From assembly GCA_014239265.1 (NCBI GenBank), contig JAAZZH010000005.1, positions 1 through 64,000 on the forward strand: 64,000 nt of DNA, read 5' to 3'. Each line of letters opens with the position of its first letter. The first letter of the stretch is position 1. A program made the position numbers and the translations under genes. The DNA is from Actinomycetota bacterium (lineage in GTDB: Bacteria; Actinomycetota; Acidimicrobiia; Actinomarinales; Actinomarinaceae). Below the pieces are notes generated by a model that was not told where the DNA came from, ran no database searches, and worked only from the letters and a program-made list of their open reading frames with translations. Below, one piece after another: positions 9,510-20,371 of this stretch.

Positions 9510-10739
9510 TTATTGTATGTTTCGGACAAGAGAATCTGCAAATTCAGAGGTAGATAGAATAGTTGCATCTTCTCTTCCTCTTGCAAGATCATAAGTAACA
9601 TTTCCTTCAAGAATTGACTTTTCCATACTAGTAATTATTAAGTCTGCAGCTTCGTTCCATCCCATATACCTGAACATCATTTCCCCTGATAGAATTAATG
9701 AGCCAGGATTTGCTTTATTCATTCCAGCATATTTTGGAGCTGTACCATGTGTTGCCTCAAAAACTGCTTTCCCATTTTCATAATTAATATTCCCACCTGG
9801 ACTTATACCTATTCCCCCTATTTGTGCTGCTAATGCATCGGAAGCATAGTCTCCGTTTAAGTTGGTAGTAGCAATAACGTCAAATTCTTGGGGTTTAATC
9901 AATATCTGCTGCAAGAAAGCATCAGCTATAACATCTTGCACCAATATTTTGTCACCTGGATTACCATTTGAATCCTCCCATGAAACAGCAACATCTGAAA
10001 ATTCTCGCTCTATTAACTCATAGCCCCATTTTCTGAAAGCTCCTTCTGTAAATTTCATAATGTTGCCTTTATGAACAATAGCAAGATTTTTCTTTCCATT
10101 TTCTGCAGCAAAATTGATAGCAGCTCTGATAAGTCTTTCTGATCCAGTGTTGGAGATTGGCTTTATGCCGATTCCGCTATCTTTTCGAATTTTCCAACCG
10201 AATTCATCTTCAAGAAAGCTATTTAATTTTAAAACTTCATCACTACCCTCTTCTAATTCTTTACCTGAGTAAACATCTTCTGTATTTTCTCTGAAGAGCA
10301 CAATATCTACGTCTTGAGGACTTTTCGTTGGTGTTTCAATTCCCTTAAAGTACTTTATTGGCCTTAAACATACATAAAGGTCCAGTTCTTGTCTTATTGC
10401 AACATTTATTGACCTTATACCTTCTCCAACTGGAGTTGTTAAAGGACCTTTTATTCCCACTCCATGTTCATCAAAAGTATCTAATGTCTTTTTTGGTAAC
10501 CATTCTGATACAGTATCGTAAGCTTTTTGCCCAGCTAAAACTTCAATCCAATTAATTTTTCTTTCACCATTGTAAGCTTTTTCTACAACTGCATCAAAAA
10601 CTGATTGTGATGCTGGCCATATATCTATTCCAATTCCATCACCTTCTATAAATGGAACCGTTGGATTATCTGTATCAAAAGACTCTCTAGTTTTATTAAT
10701 TGCAATATTTAATTCGCTTCTATTCAAATTTTCAACCAT
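9510..10739 (-). CDS. icd: Isocitrate dehydrogenase (NADP-type, E. coli-like)
   Basis: [59 protein letters not shown]. Confidence 0.95.
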   Translation of the reverse strand: MVENLNRSELNIAINKTRESFDTDNPTVPFIEGDGIGIDIWPASQSVFDAVVEKAYNGERKINWIEVLAGQKAYDTVSEWLPKKTLDTFDEHGVGIKGPLTTPVGEGIRSINVAIRQELDLYVCLRPIKYFKGIETPTKSPQDVDIVLFRENTEDVYSGKELEEGSDEVLKLNSFLEDEFGWKIRKDSGIGIKPISNTGSERLIRAAINFAAENGKKNLAIVHKGNIMKFTEGAFRKWGYELIEREFSDVAVSWEDSNGNPGDKILVQDVIADAFLQQILIKPQEFDVIATTNLNGDYASDALAAQIGGIGISPGGNINYENGKAVFEATHGTAPKYAGMNKANPGSLILSGEMMFRYMGWNEAADLIITSMEKSILEGNVTYDLARGREDATILSTSEFADSLVRNIQ

Positions 10740-11608
10740 TACATTACTTCCTTTACCGCTTTTCCAATCTTTGTTGGATTGCTAACAACTAATACGCCTG
10801 CTTCCTCTAATGCTTCCATTTTTGCTTTTGCCGTACCTTTATTACCAGAAACAATTGCTCCCGCATGACCCATTTTTTTACCTGGAGGGGCTGTTACACC
10901 TGCAATATATGAAACTACTGGCTTAGATATGTTATTTTTTATATACTCAGCCGCTTCCTCTTCAGCAGTTCCTCCTATTTCACCAATCATTACTATGGCA
11001 TTTGTTTCGTCATCTTCTTGAAATTCTTTAAGAATATCTATAAATGACATTCCTGGAACTGGATCTCCACCAATCCCGATACATGTTGATTGGCCAATAT
11101 TTAATTGAGTTAATTCGTGTACAGCTTGATAAGTTAGTGTTCCTGACCTAGATACAACCCCAACATTTCCAGGGAGTGTAATTTCATGAGGCATAATACC
11201 AACGTTTGATTTTCCAGGAGAAATTAATCCAGGACAATTAGGTCCAAGCAATTTAGATTTTGTGTTGTTTTTAATTAGATTGTACATTGCAGCTTCATCT
11301 TTGGCAGGAATTCCTTCCGTTATGCAAACAATTAACTGACAGTCTGCATAAGCAGCTTCAAGAACAGCATCTTTTGCAAAAGCTGGTGGTACGAAAGTTA
11401 GAGCAACATTTGCACCTGTTTCGTCAATTGCTTCTTGTACTGTATTAAATATAGGGATTGACTCTACTTGCTCTCCGCCTTTGCCAGGACGTGTTCCTGC
11501 GACTATCTTTGTTCCATAATCTCTATTTCTGAGAGCATGAAATTGACCCTCTCTTCCAGTTATTCCTTGAACAACCACCTTTGAATTTTCATCTATGAGT
11601 ATTGCCAT
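10739..11608 (-). CDS. sucD: Succinate-CoA ligase alpha subunit
   Basis: [42 protein letters not shown]-like, [17 protein letters not shown]. Confidence 0.97.
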   Translation of the reverse strand: MAILIDENSKVVVQGITGREGQFHALRNRDYGTKIVAGTRPGKGGEQVESIPIFNTVQEAIDETGANVALTFVPPAFAKDAVLEAAYADCQLIVCITEGIPAKDEAAMYNLIKNNTKSKLLGPNCPGLISPGKSNVGIMPHEITLPGNVGVVSRSGTLTYQAVHELTQLNIGQSTCIGIGGDPVPGMSFIDILKEFQEDDETNAIVMIGEIGGTAEEEAAEYIKNNISKPVVSYIAGVTAPPGKKMGHAGAIVSGNKGTAKAKMEALEEAGVLVVSNPTKIGKAVKEVM

Positions 11609-12741
11609 TATCTATTTCCTTTCACAGATAACTCAGCTGCTTCATTCATAGTTTCTGTAATAATTATTTTTTCATTAGGGTTATCTCTGAGAATCTTTAA
11701 TCCCTCTGTAGCATTTGTGCCATCAAGTCGAATCACTATTGGCCATTTAAGATCTTTTCCTTTAGTTGCTTCTACAATTCCTTGCGCAACAAGATCACAT
11801 CTCGTTATTCCCCCAAATATATTTATAAAAACACTGGATACGGAGTCATCTGTTTCAAGAACTTCAAGAGCCGCACTCACAGTTTCTGCTTTTGCTCCAC
11901 CTCCTATGTCTAGGAAATTAGCAGCACTGCCGCCATATTCAGCTACAACATCAAGAGTTGACATAACAAGTCCTGCCCCATTGCCAATAATGCCTACTGA
12001 GCCGTCCAGTTTAATAAAATTTAAACCCTTTTCTTTAGCAGACTTTTCTGAAGGAGGAATTGGTATATCTTTTTCAATTTGATCAAAGTCTTCGTGCCTA
12101 TATTTTGCATTCATATCCAATGAAACTTTAGAATCTAATGCCATTACACCGCTACTAGTTATAGCTAATGGATTTACCTCTACTAAGTCACAATCACCAG
12201 AAATAAATAGTTCAAATAATCTAGTTATTATTGTCACTAAATCAGATTGATAATCCTGGTTTAACTTGGAGTTAGTTATTGCGTCAATTAACACGTCATC
12301 ATCTAATTCTTTAGAAGGATCTATGTGAATCATTGTTAGATCGTCTGGATTTTCTTCAGCAACAGCCTCAATATCCATTCCACCCTTTGCGCTTAACATC
12401 ATTAAATATTTTTTTTCTGACCTATCAAGAGTAAATGATAAGTAGTACTCCTCTTTTATATCAGAAGCCTCTTCAATCAAGATTTTTTCAACAGTGTGGC
12501 CTTTGATGTCCATTCCAAGAATTTCATTAGTGTAAGTAATGAGTTCATCATTATTAGTGGCTAATTTGATACCACCAGCTTTTCCCCTACCCCCAACTTG
12601 AACTTGGGCTTTAACAACAACAGGATAATTTAGATTAAAACCATGTTCTAAATCTTCAATTTTATTTACAAGAAAAGAATTTGGATGTGCAATATCATAG
12701 TTTGCATAAAGTGATTTTCCCTGATATTCAAATAAATCCAT
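11608..12741 (-). CDS. sucC: Succinate-CoA ligase beta subunit
   Basis: [52 protein letters not shown]. Confidence 0.97.
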   Translation of the reverse strand: MDLFEYQGKSLYANYDIAHPNSFLVNKIEDLEHGFNLNYPVVVKAQVQVGGRGKAGGIKLATNNDELITYTNEILGMDIKGHTVEKILIEEASDIKEEYYLSFTLDRSEKKYLMMLSAKGGMDIEAVAEENPDDLTMIHIDPSKELDDDVLIDAITNSKLNQDYQSDLVTIITRLFELFISGDCDLVEVNPLAITSSGVMALDSKVSLDMNAKYRHEDFDQIEKDIPIPPSEKSAKEKGLNFIKLDGSVGIIGNGAGLVMSTLDVVAEYGGSAANFLDIGGGAKAETVSAALEVLETDDSVSSVFINIFGGITRCDLVAQGIVEATKGKDLKWPIVIRLDGTNATEGLKILRDNPNEKIIITETMNEAAELSVKGNR

Positions 12742-12793
12742 AATTTAACTTACAAATTATATATAGTTCATTAATTTATGCATGGTAAGAATT

Positions 12794-14929
12794 TCAATCA
12801 AATTTTAACGGGGCCCACTCTATATCTAGATATTTAACACCCCATTCACCACCAAAATTGATAGTAATTTCATTGCCTGAAATTTCTTCAATTATTCCTT
12901 TTCCATATTTTTCATGTGTGACAGTATTTCCTACTTTTCCAATCCCATGTGAAGTTGCTGAAGTGGTACTTAAATCTTTAACTTTAATTTCTTTAAAAAA
13001 GTTTTCTGATTCTTCTAAAAATCGACTTTTTAAGTTGTACGTAGTACCTCCCCATAATGTTCTTGTTTGAGAGTAGGTTAAATAAAGTTTTTGCTCAGCA
13101 CGAGTCATTCCCACATAACATAATCTTCTCTCCTCTTGTACTTCAAATTCACTTTCTGATTTTTGACTAGGGAAAATATTTTCTTCCATACCAGTCATAA
13201 AAACATAAGGGAATTCAAGACCTTTTGCGTTGTGTAAGGTCATCAATAAAACATTGTCTTCGTCTTCTATACTGTCAGTGTTCGTAAACAAAGCTAGAGA
13301 TTCTAAATAATCTCTAAGAACTATATAAGGATCATCAACATCTTCTTCATAAAGGTTTTCAAATTCGAAAGCTGAGTTAATTAGTTCATCAAGATTTTCA
13401 ATTCTCATTTGGGATTCTAGTGTGCCATCTTTAATTAGCTGATTTTTGTATCCCGTTAGTTCTAAGGTTTTAATAATGGCTTCTGAAGGACCTTTTATTG
13501 CGTGCCCTTTTAAATCTATTATTAGGTCTTTAAATTCTTTAAGCTTATTAAGAATTCGTGCTGATAGGAAATCTAAACTTTCAAAATCATCTAGTGCATT
13601 TGAAACCGATAATTCTTTTGAACTTGAGAAATCTCTTAATTTTTGTAAAGTAGATTCCCCTATCCCTCTTTTTGGAACATTGAGAACTCTTTCAAAGGAA
13701 ACCGTGTCGTCAGGATTTACTAAATAGTTTAAATACGAAAGTATATCTTTTATTTCTTTTCTATCGTAAAATCTTACATTTCCAACAATTTTATAATTAA
13801 TGCTATTTCGTCTTAACTCTTCTTCAAATATTCTTGATTGATTATTTGTTCTATAAAAAATAGCAATTTCCATTTTTTTATCCTTTTTTAAAATCTCTTG
13901 TATTTCAGAGGTAATCCACTTTGCTTCATCTCTTTCGGAGCTGAATTCTGCTACATTTACATCCATTCCGCTTGAATTGTCAGTCCATAACTTTTTATCC
14001 TGAGTTCTTGGATTATTTGAAATTACTGCATTTGCAATATCTAGAATATTTTGAGAAGATCGGTAGTTTTTATCTAGAGTAATAATTTTTGCATTTTGAA
14101 AATCTTTTTCAAATTCTTGTATGTTTCTTATATCTGCACCTCTGAAGGCATAAATACTTTGATCCGAATCCCCCACTACACACAAATTTTTGTGCCTAGA
14201 AGATAGAAGTTCTATCAACTTATACTGAACAAGATTTGTATCTTGATATTCATCGACCATAATATATTGGAACTTCGATGACCAAAAATTTAATGCTTCT
14301 TCATTTGTTTCAAGTAAATCTACTGTTTTAATTAGCAAATCATCAAAATCCATTGAATTAGCTAACATTAATTTTTTTTCATAAGAAGTATAAATTTCGG
14401 CAACTTTCACATCAAAAAAAGTTTCAGCAAATTCAATTGCTTCCCCTGGGCTTGTTCTCATATTTTTTAATCCAGAAATAGCGGCTTGAAATCTTCTAGG
14501 TGAATATTGTTTAAGATCCACATTATTTTCCCTCATGCAATTCCTTATCAGTTTTGAAGAATCTGATTGATCATAGATTGTAAAATTATTTTTATATCCA
14601 ATTAACTGGCCGTGTGTGCGTAAAATTTTGACGCAAGAACTATGAAATGTAGAAATCCATTTAGGTGAAACATCTAAACCTAAGAGCTTACTAATTCTTT
14701 CCTTCATTTCATTTGCTGCTTTATTCGTGAAAGTAATTGCTAATATATTCGAGTAGTTTATTGAACAGTTCATGACTAAGTGCGCGTACCTATATGTTAA
14801 TACCCTTGTTTTACCCGATCCCGCTCCAGCAACTATAAGTAACGGTCCATCTGTATATTCAATTGCTTCTTTTTGCTTTTCATTAACTAAACTCTTCCAC
14901 TCTTTTGGAATAGGTAGATTATTAACCAT
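12794..14929 (-). CDS. pcrA: UvrD/PcrA-family DNA helicase
   Basis: LNEKQKEAIEY, VAGAGSGKTRVLTYR, VDEYQDTN, VGDSDQSIYAFRGAD, TLHNAKGLEFP; C-terminal Tudor-like tail. Confidence 0.95.
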   Translation of the reverse strand: MVNNLPIPKEWKSLVNEKQKEAIEYTDGPLLIVAGAGSGKTRVLTYRYAHLVMNCSINYSNILAITFTNKAANEMKERISKLLGLDVSPKWISTFHSSCVKILRTHGQLIGYKNNFTIYDQSDSSKLIRNCMRENNVDLKQYSPRRFQAAISGLKNMRTSPGEAIEFAETFFDVKVAEIYTSYEKKLMLANSMDFDDLLIKTVDLLETNEEALNFWSSKFQYIMVDEYQDTNLVQYKLIELLSSRHKNLCVVGDSDQSIYAFRGADIRNIQEFEKDFQNAKIITLDKNYRSSQNILDIANAVISNNPRTQDKKLWTDNSSGMDVNVAEFSSERDEAKWITSEIQEILKKDKKMEIAIFYRTNNQSRIFEEELRRNSINYKIVGNVRFYDRKEIKDILSYLNYLVNPDDTVSFERVLNVPKRGIGESTLQKLRDFSSSKELSVSNALDDFESLDFLSARILNKLKEFKDLIIDLKGHAIKGPSEAIIKTLELTGYKNQLIKDGTLESQMRIENLDELINSAFEFENLYEEDVDDPYIVLRDYLESLALFTNTDSIEDEDNVLLMTLHNAKGLEFPYVFMTGMEENIFPSQKSESEFEVQEERRLCYVGMTRAEQKLYLTYSQTRTLWGGTTYNLKSRFLEESENFFKEIKVKDLSTTSATSHGIGKVGNTVTHEKYGKGIIEEISGNEITINFGGEWGVKYLDIEWAPLKFD

Positions 14930-14933
14930 GAGT

Positions 14934-15905
14934 TCAGAGACCTAGAATATTATTTACTTCTTGTATAGTTAATTCTGCAGAAGCTTGGGCCTCTTGAAGA
15001 TTGATTTTGACTATTTCCGAAATATTTTCTTTTTCAAGTTCTATAAATTTAAGATTAATTGGGTTTAAGTATTCTGCGACACATTCACCAACTGCCATTT
15101 TAAATTCTCCATACCGGGAGTCCATAAAAGTTTTTTCAACTTCCTTATGAGACATCCCATTTATAGAAGCATATATGTCTATGAGATTGCTAATCCCTTT
15201 TTTTTCACTTAAATTATATTGAATAATATCGTCCGAATCTGTAACCGATGATTTAAATTTTTTCATTATTGTATCCTTATCATCATCAAAATAAATTGTG
15301 CCATTGATATCATCTGAACTTTTAGACATTTTACTATCAGGATGTTTCAATGACATTAACCTAGCCCCAGATTTTCCAGAAGATTTTTCAGGTAAGGGGA
15401 AAACATCTCCATATTTATTATTAAACCTTTCAGCGATATTTCTAGTTAACTCTAAGTGTTGTGTTTGATCATCTCCTACGGGTACTTCATTAGCTTTATG
15501 AATTAATATATCAGATGCCATAAGTACAGGATATGTAAAAATCCCTGCATGACTTCCAAGACTGTCAGCTTTTTCTTTGTATTGTGTCATTCTTTGAAGT
15601 TCTCCAACCTGACAAAAACTTGAGAGTATCCATGATAAATATGCATGTTGAGGGACACTACTTTGTGCATAAATAATTGAATTATCTAAATTTATACCCG
15701 CAGCAATTAGCAACTTAAGAGTTTGTTCAATATTAGATTTTAATTCCATGGGATCAGGGTGTGTTGTGATGGAATGAAGATCTACAACACAAAAAAAGTT
15801 TTTATTTTCTACATTTGATAGATGGACCCAATTTTTTATTGCGCCCAAAAAGTTTCCTAGGTGAACTTTTCCTGTTGGCTGTATGCCAGAAAAAACAGTT
15901 TTCAT
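14934..15905 (-). CDS. trpS: Tryptophanyl-tRNA synthetase
   Basis: FSGIQPTGKVHLGNFLGA, KMSKS motif (SKMSKSSDD). Confidence 0.97.
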   Translation of the reverse strand: MKTVFSGIQPTGKVHLGNFLGAIKNWVHLSNVENKNFFCVVDLHSITTHPDPMELKSNIEQTLKLLIAAGINLDNSIIYAQSSVPQHAYLSWILSSFCQVGELQRMTQYKEKADSLGSHAGIFTYPVLMASDILIHKANEVPVGDDQTQHLELTRNIAERFNNKYGDVFPLPEKSSGKSGARLMSLKHPDSKMSKSSDDINGTIYFDDDKDTIMKKFKSSVTDSDDIIQYNLSEKKGISNLIDIYASINGMSHKEVEKTFMDSRYGEFKMAVGECVAEYLNPINLKFIELEKENISEIVKINLQEAQASAELTIQEVNNILGL

Positions 15906-15945
15906 ATCTGCTATTCTAATGTCTTAAATCGATTTGGAGTAGCTT

Positions 15946-16860
15946 ATGAAACCTGAATATACGATGTCTCCATACTCAGGATTAAGAAATATTATATTAA
16001 TTGGCTCACTATTTGGTTTTCACGGATTGCTTAATAGAAGTCTACTTATTGATGGTATGGAGGAAATTTATATTGTCACATCTCGTATCACGATTGTTAC
16101 ACTGATTCTTTTTCTCTACTGCTTTAGGGAATTTAAATCTGAAATAAATTTTAATTATTTGTTAAGAGGTAGTTGGACCGGCTTTCTTGCGATATTTATT
16201 CCAGGATGGACTTTTATATATGCTTTAAAAAATATCTCGTCTGGATTACAAAGTATTTTTATTTCAACAATTCCTATGTTTACAGTATTTTGGGTATATT
16301 TTTTTTACAAGGAAGAAAAAATTACTAAATTAAAAGTTTCTTCTGTTGTAATAGGTTTACTAGGGTTGATTGCATTATTTTTATCTGGGGTAACAGGACT
16401 ATCTGAGGAAGGTAGTCTTTTAATTGGTGGATTGTTAGCATTACTTGGGGTTCAGGGTCTAGCAATAAGTAATATTACAAATAAAAAAGATTCACAAATT
16501 ATTCCGGCAAAAACTTACCTCTTAACACAGTGGATTGCTGCAACCTTTATCTCAATAGTATTATTCAATTTCCTTGGTGGAAGAGTGGTCCTTTTAACCC
16601 AGCCAGAGATTTTGAAGCTTCTTGGTTTAGTTTTTATAGATATTTTCAACTACTCTTTATTTTTTTACACCATCAAAAGACTTTCCGCTACGTTTACGAC
16701 TCTTGTTGATTACGTTGTTCCAATTGTTGGAATAATAGTTGGATACATTTTTCTAGATGAAGTTATAAGTAATATATTTTTTGTCACACTGACAATGATA
16801 TTTATCTCTCTTTATCTAGCAGTAAAAGATGAACTAGCTAATTCACGCCAAGCCAAGTAA
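15946..16860 (+). CDS. EamA/DMT-family transporter
   Basis: About 10 TM helices; two EamA-type repeats (LFLSGVTGLS..., DYVVPIVGIIVGYIFLDE). Confidence 0.8.
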   Translation: MKPEYTMSPYSGLRNIILIGSLFGFHGLLNRSLLIDGMEEIYIVTSRITIVTLILFLYCFREFKSEINFNYLLRGSWTGFLAIFIPGWTFIYALKNISSGLQSIFISTIPMFTVFWVYFFYKEEKITKLKVSSVVIGLLGLIALFLSGVTGLSEEGSLLIGGLLALLGVQGLAISNITNKKDSQIIPAKTYLLTQWIAATFISIVLFNFLGGRVVLLTQPEILKLLGLVFIDIFNYSLFFYTIKRLSATFTTLVDYVVPIVGIIVGYIFLDEVISNIFFVTLTMIFISLYLAVKDELANSRQAK

Positions 16861-17358
16861 TTCCCGAGTCATTTTTGCTGTTGCGCCCCAGAGAGTCTCA
16901 TTACGGATTTTAAATATCCAATCATTAGGATAAATTCCTCTAAACCTCCAATTTTGTTGATTACTTAATTCATCAATGGAGACGAAAAAAATTTCCTGTA
17001 CTTCTGACCTGTTGAATGATTCCGGTTTCTTATGCAGCCTACATAGAATAGGAAAAACATTGTATTTAAATTCTATTGTGTCGACTGGTTCTAGGATACC
17101 AAAGGGTTCAACATCATTTTTTAAAATTAATAGCTCTTCAGATGCTTCCCTCACAGCAGTTTCTACAATATTTAAATCGCTTTGTTCTTTTTTTCCTCCA
17201 GGAAAAGCTATATGACCCTTATGGGTTGGCATATCATTTGATCTTTTGATAAAAAGAACTTCTTTTTCTTTGTAAACTAAAATCGAGACAGCTGCATAGG
17301 GCTCGTCGTGTATTTTGTAAGGAAGTTTTAACTCTTCATATACGAGGTTTGATTTCAA
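16843..17358 (-). CDS. NUDIX hydrolase (CoA pyrophosphatase-like)
   Basis: HIAFPGGKKEQSDLNIVETAVREASEEL Nudix box. Confidence 0.87.
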   Translation of the reverse strand: MKSNLVYEELKLPYKIHDEPYAAVSILVYKEKEVLFIKRSNDMPTHKGHIAFPGGKKEQSDLNIVETAVREASEELLILKNDVEPFGILEPVDTIEFKYNVFPILCRLHKKPESFNRSEVQEIFFVSIDELSNQQNWRFRGIYPNDWIFKIRNETLWGATAKMTRELLGLA

Positions 17359-17361
17359 TTC

Positions 17362-18069
17362 TTATTTTTCAGCTACTATCGATATCTTTATACCGATAGG
17401 GTTCAAAACTTCCCATGCGTTAAATTTTGTAGGTGCATCAAACCCAAACCAGGTTGTATCAATTTCAGTTACACCTGAAACATAAATCTTATCATCCTCC
17501 ATAAAAGCTGTTATTGAAAAAGGTACGTTTATCTCAATATTTCTGATGCTGAGAACGCCTACTATTGTCTCGTCTATTTTGGAGTCAAAATTATTATTTG
17601 GTAATACAATTTCATCAATACTGTAAACCGCATTTGGGAAGATCTTTGACTCTAGCCATTTAGTCTTGATAGCACCATCTCTTATACTGCTACTACTTTT
17701 TAATGTCGATAAATCAGCAGTTATAGACAAGTTTCTAACCTGTAAACAAGAATCGGCTAAATCACACTCTCCTAGGGTTAATTCGAAATCTCCAGAAACT
17801 TCATTGGTTATTCCCTCTACTATCTCTAAATTTGCATTAAGAAATTGTTTAGGTGCAAGGTAGCTAACTGTACTTAATTCTTTATTCACTGTATATATGG
17901 CTCCATCAAAGGATTCAAGTTGAGTAACCTCAATACTTGTTGTTGTGGATGTATCCTCAGTTTCTTGAATCTCTAAAATTGTAGTTTTAACAGATGTCTC
18001 CTCATCTGATACTGTATCTTGAGATGAGCAGAATGAAAAGAATAGAATTAAAATTATTAATTTTTTCAT
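17362..18069 (-). CDS. YceI-family lipoprotein
   Basis: Lipobox-like MKKLIILILFFSFCSSQ; YceI pattern (TVNKELSTVSYL...FPNAVYSI...VPFSITA...WFGFDAPTKFNAWE). Start trimmed. Confidence 0.72.
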   Translation of the reverse strand: MKKLIILILFFSFCSSQDTVSDEETSVKTTILEIQETEDTSTTTSIEVTQLESFDGAIYTVNKELSTVSYLAPKQFLNANLEIVEGITNEVSGDFELTLGECDLADSCLQVRNLSITADLSTLKSSSSIRDGAIKTKWLESKIFPNAVYSIDEIVLPNNNFDSKIDETIVGVLSIRNIEINVPFSITAFMEDDKIYVSGVTEIDTTWFGFDAPTKFNAWEVLNPIGIKISIVAEK

Positions 18070-18105
18070 ATTTTTATTGTAGTACTGATTCTTTAAAGAC
18101 ATAAA

Positions 18106-18699
18106 ATGCTAGATTTGAATATGGATTTAACCTCAAGAAAAGTAATACAAGTATTAGTAGGAACAACTTTAATCGGTACAGGCGTTGCGTTAAATTTTTC
18201 ATCAAAATTGGGGCTTGGTCCGTGGGGAGTCTTTCATGAAGGTATCTCCCTTAATACAAACCTCACCTTTGGGAATGCAATCATAGCTACAGGCATTTTT
18301 GTAACCCTTCTATGGATACCGCTAAAGCAAAAACCTGGAATTGCAACACTTGTTGACATTTTCTGGATAGGGACTGTTGCCGATTTAGTAATTGGTTTAG
18401 ATCTTAATGCAGAAACTTTGGTCCTTAAGTGGATATTTGTCTTTTTAGGAATACTGTGTATTGGCTCTGGAACCGCAATATATGTTGGAGCAGACATGGG
18501 TTCTGGACCAAGAGACGGCGTAATGGTTGGTCTTGAAAGCAAGGGGTTAAAAATTGGAATGGCTAGGAATGTTATTGAAGTCACAGCACTAACTCTGGGT
18601 TGGTTACTTGGTGGAACTGTGGGGTTGTCTTCAGTCGTAATAGCCATATCAATTGGACCCGTTGTCCAGTTAGTTATTCCTTATTTTGACCTCAGGTAA
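18106..18699 (+). CDS. YczE/YyaS/YitT-type membrane protein
   Basis: GTGVALNFSSKLGLGPWGVFHEG and GTAIYVGADMGSGPRDGVMVGL repeats. Confidence 0.7.
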   Translation: MLDLNMDLTSRKVIQVLVGTTLIGTGVALNFSSKLGLGPWGVFHEGISLNTNLTFGNAIIATGIFVTLLWIPLKQKPGIATLVDIFWIGTVADLVIGLDLNAETLVLKWIFVFLGILCIGSGTAIYVGADMGSGPRDGVMVGLESKGLKIGMARNVIEVTALTLGWLLGGTVGLSSVVIAISIGPVVQLVIPYFDLR

Positions 18700-18753
18700 A
18701 TTGTTATAATTACTTATTAATAGAAAATTAAAATATATGTATAAGATAGTTTT

Positions 18754-19479
18754 ATGAGTCTTGAAATAACTCCCAAAGACATACTCCGGACATTTATGTT
18801 ATTTCCTTTATATATAACCTTTTTTGTAATTCTTTTATTAGTAATTATTTTCGCTTCCTTTTTACCTAACGGTAAAATCTTGGGTACAAAACTATATAAC
18901 ATTTTTGGTTTATCGGGATTGATAGCCGCAGGGATTGATTTAAAAGTCACTGGTGCTGAAAAAATAGATTTATCTCAGAGTTATGTTGTTATTTCTAATC
19001 ACCCTTCTACTCTTGATATATTTACTCACATTACCGCCTTACCAGTTTCGATTAGATTTCTTACTAAGACTGAGTTGTTTAGAATACCAATATTAAGTCG
19101 TGTTCTTAAAATTCTTGGTCTACCAAGAATAGATAGAAAAAATGCTCAAATGAATCTTCCAAAGATTAATGAGTCAATTCAAAGAGTTATTGACAATAAA
19201 AACTCCATAATGATCTTCCCAGAAGGCACAAGGAGTAACCAAAAAGACTTGCTTCCTTTTAAAAAAGGGGCAGCACATGTTGCTAAACAGTTTAATTTAC
19301 CAATTATTCCTGTTGTCACACACAATTCACACAACTTAATGATTAAAGGATCAGTTTGGTTTAAATCTGGAAAAATTCATGTTCAAATATTGGATCCAAT
19401 TACAAATATAGGAGATTACGATATTGATGAGCTAACTGATTTAATTTATTTGAAAGTAAGTGAGAACTTAACTTCCTAA
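18754..19479 (+). CDS. plsC: 1-acyl-sn-glycerol-3-phosphate acyltransferase
   Basis: SNHPSTLD (HxxxxD-type), FPEGTRS. Confidence 0.9.
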   Translation: MSLEITPKDILRTFMLFPLYITFFVILLLVIIFASFLPNGKILGTKLYNIFGLSGLIAAGIDLKVTGAEKIDLSQSYVVISNHPSTLDIFTHITALPVSIRFLTKTELFRIPILSRVLKILGLPRIDRKNAQMNLPKINESIQRVIDNKNSIMIFPEGTRSNQKDLLPFKKGAAHVAKQFNLPIIPVVTHNSHNLMIKGSVWFKSGKIHVQILDPITNIGDYDIDELTDLIYLKVSENLTS

Positions 19480-20007
19480 ATACTCATCTAAGAAAGTATT
19501 AAATTCTGGATGCTGTGTGCTTTCTTCAAGCTTTTTATCTAGGTTATTTTCTGAGGAAAATAAATAAAAGTCTTTAAAGACGTTTAAACCATAATTCTCA
19601 AGTTGGCTCGAAAGTGAACTATAGGCATCATAAGAATTTCCCCCTTTACCAAGTACCGCAGATACAATTGCAACTTTTTTATTTTGGAAAAGTTCATTGT
19701 ATTTATAATCATTAAATGCAAGAGATAGCCAATCTAATGTATTTTTAAGATGAGACACATAGCCACCATTAAAAACTGGACTAAAAATTATTATTTGATC
19801 ACATTCAATTAAGGCATCTCTTATCTCAATAATTTTATCTGGTTGGACTATTCCCCCCTCTAATATGAAAGGTATTTCGCTGTAAAGATTATCAAATAGA
19901 TATGTTTTAATTTCTTTTTTTTCTAAATATCCTAATGCATACTGGGCTGCCTTTTTATTACCAGAATTTTCTGAAGTACCAGCTGAAAGTAATAGAATTT
20001 TTGACAT
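19468..20007 (-). CDS. NADPH-dependent FMN reductase-like flavoprotein
   Basis: LLLSAGTSENSGNKKAAQYAL, SPVFNGGYVSHLKNTLDWL. Confidence 0.8.
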   Translation of the reverse strand: MSKILLLSAGTSENSGNKKAAQYALGYLEKKEIKTYLFDNLYSEIPFILEGGIVQPDKIIEIRDALIECDQIIIFSPVFNGGYVSHLKNTLDWLSLAFNDYKYNELFQNKKVAIVSAVLGKGGNSYDAYSSLSSQLENYGLNVFKDFYLFSSENNLDKKLEESTQHPEFNTFLDEYLGS

Positions 20008-20035
20008 CCCTTAATTATGTAATTAACTTTAAATT

Positions 20036-20371
20036 ATGGGACAGGATAACCTAAAAAATTTTACTTCACTAGATATTCGAGTTGGCGAGATTCTTGATGT
20101 TCTAGACTTTCCTGAAGCAAAAAATCCTTCCTATATTATCAAAATAAGTTTTGGAAAAGAAATTGGAATTAAAAAAACTAGTGCTCAGGTGACAAATTAC
20201 ACTAAAGAGTCACTCCTTGGTAGAAAATGTATCGCAATAATTAATCTTGGTGACAGACAAATTGGTCCAATAATGAGTCAATGCTTGGTGTTGGGTTCAA
20301 TTTCTAAAGATCGTACGGTTGAACTATTGTCACCAGAAAAAAATGCATCTGTTGGGGACAAAATAGCTTAA
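20036..20371 (+). CDS. CsaA-like tRNA-binding domain protein
   Basis: FTSLDIRVGEILDVLDFPEAKNPSYIIKISFG...TSAQVTNYT...QIGPIMSQCLVLG. Confidence 0.85.
   Translation: MGQDNLKNFTSLDIRVGEILDVLDFPEAKNPSYIIKISFGKEIGIKKTSAQVTNYTKESLLGRKCIAIINLGDRQIGPIMSQCLVLGSISKDRTVELLSPEKNASVGDKIA

Noticed and set aside
11717-12082. 121-aa plus-strand ORF opposite sucC, and similar antisense ORFs (e.g. 18234-18647, 30072-30377, 42243-42671, 61879-62259)
   Set aside because: All overlap strongly supported genes on the other strand, with no recognisable domain; shadow ORFs.
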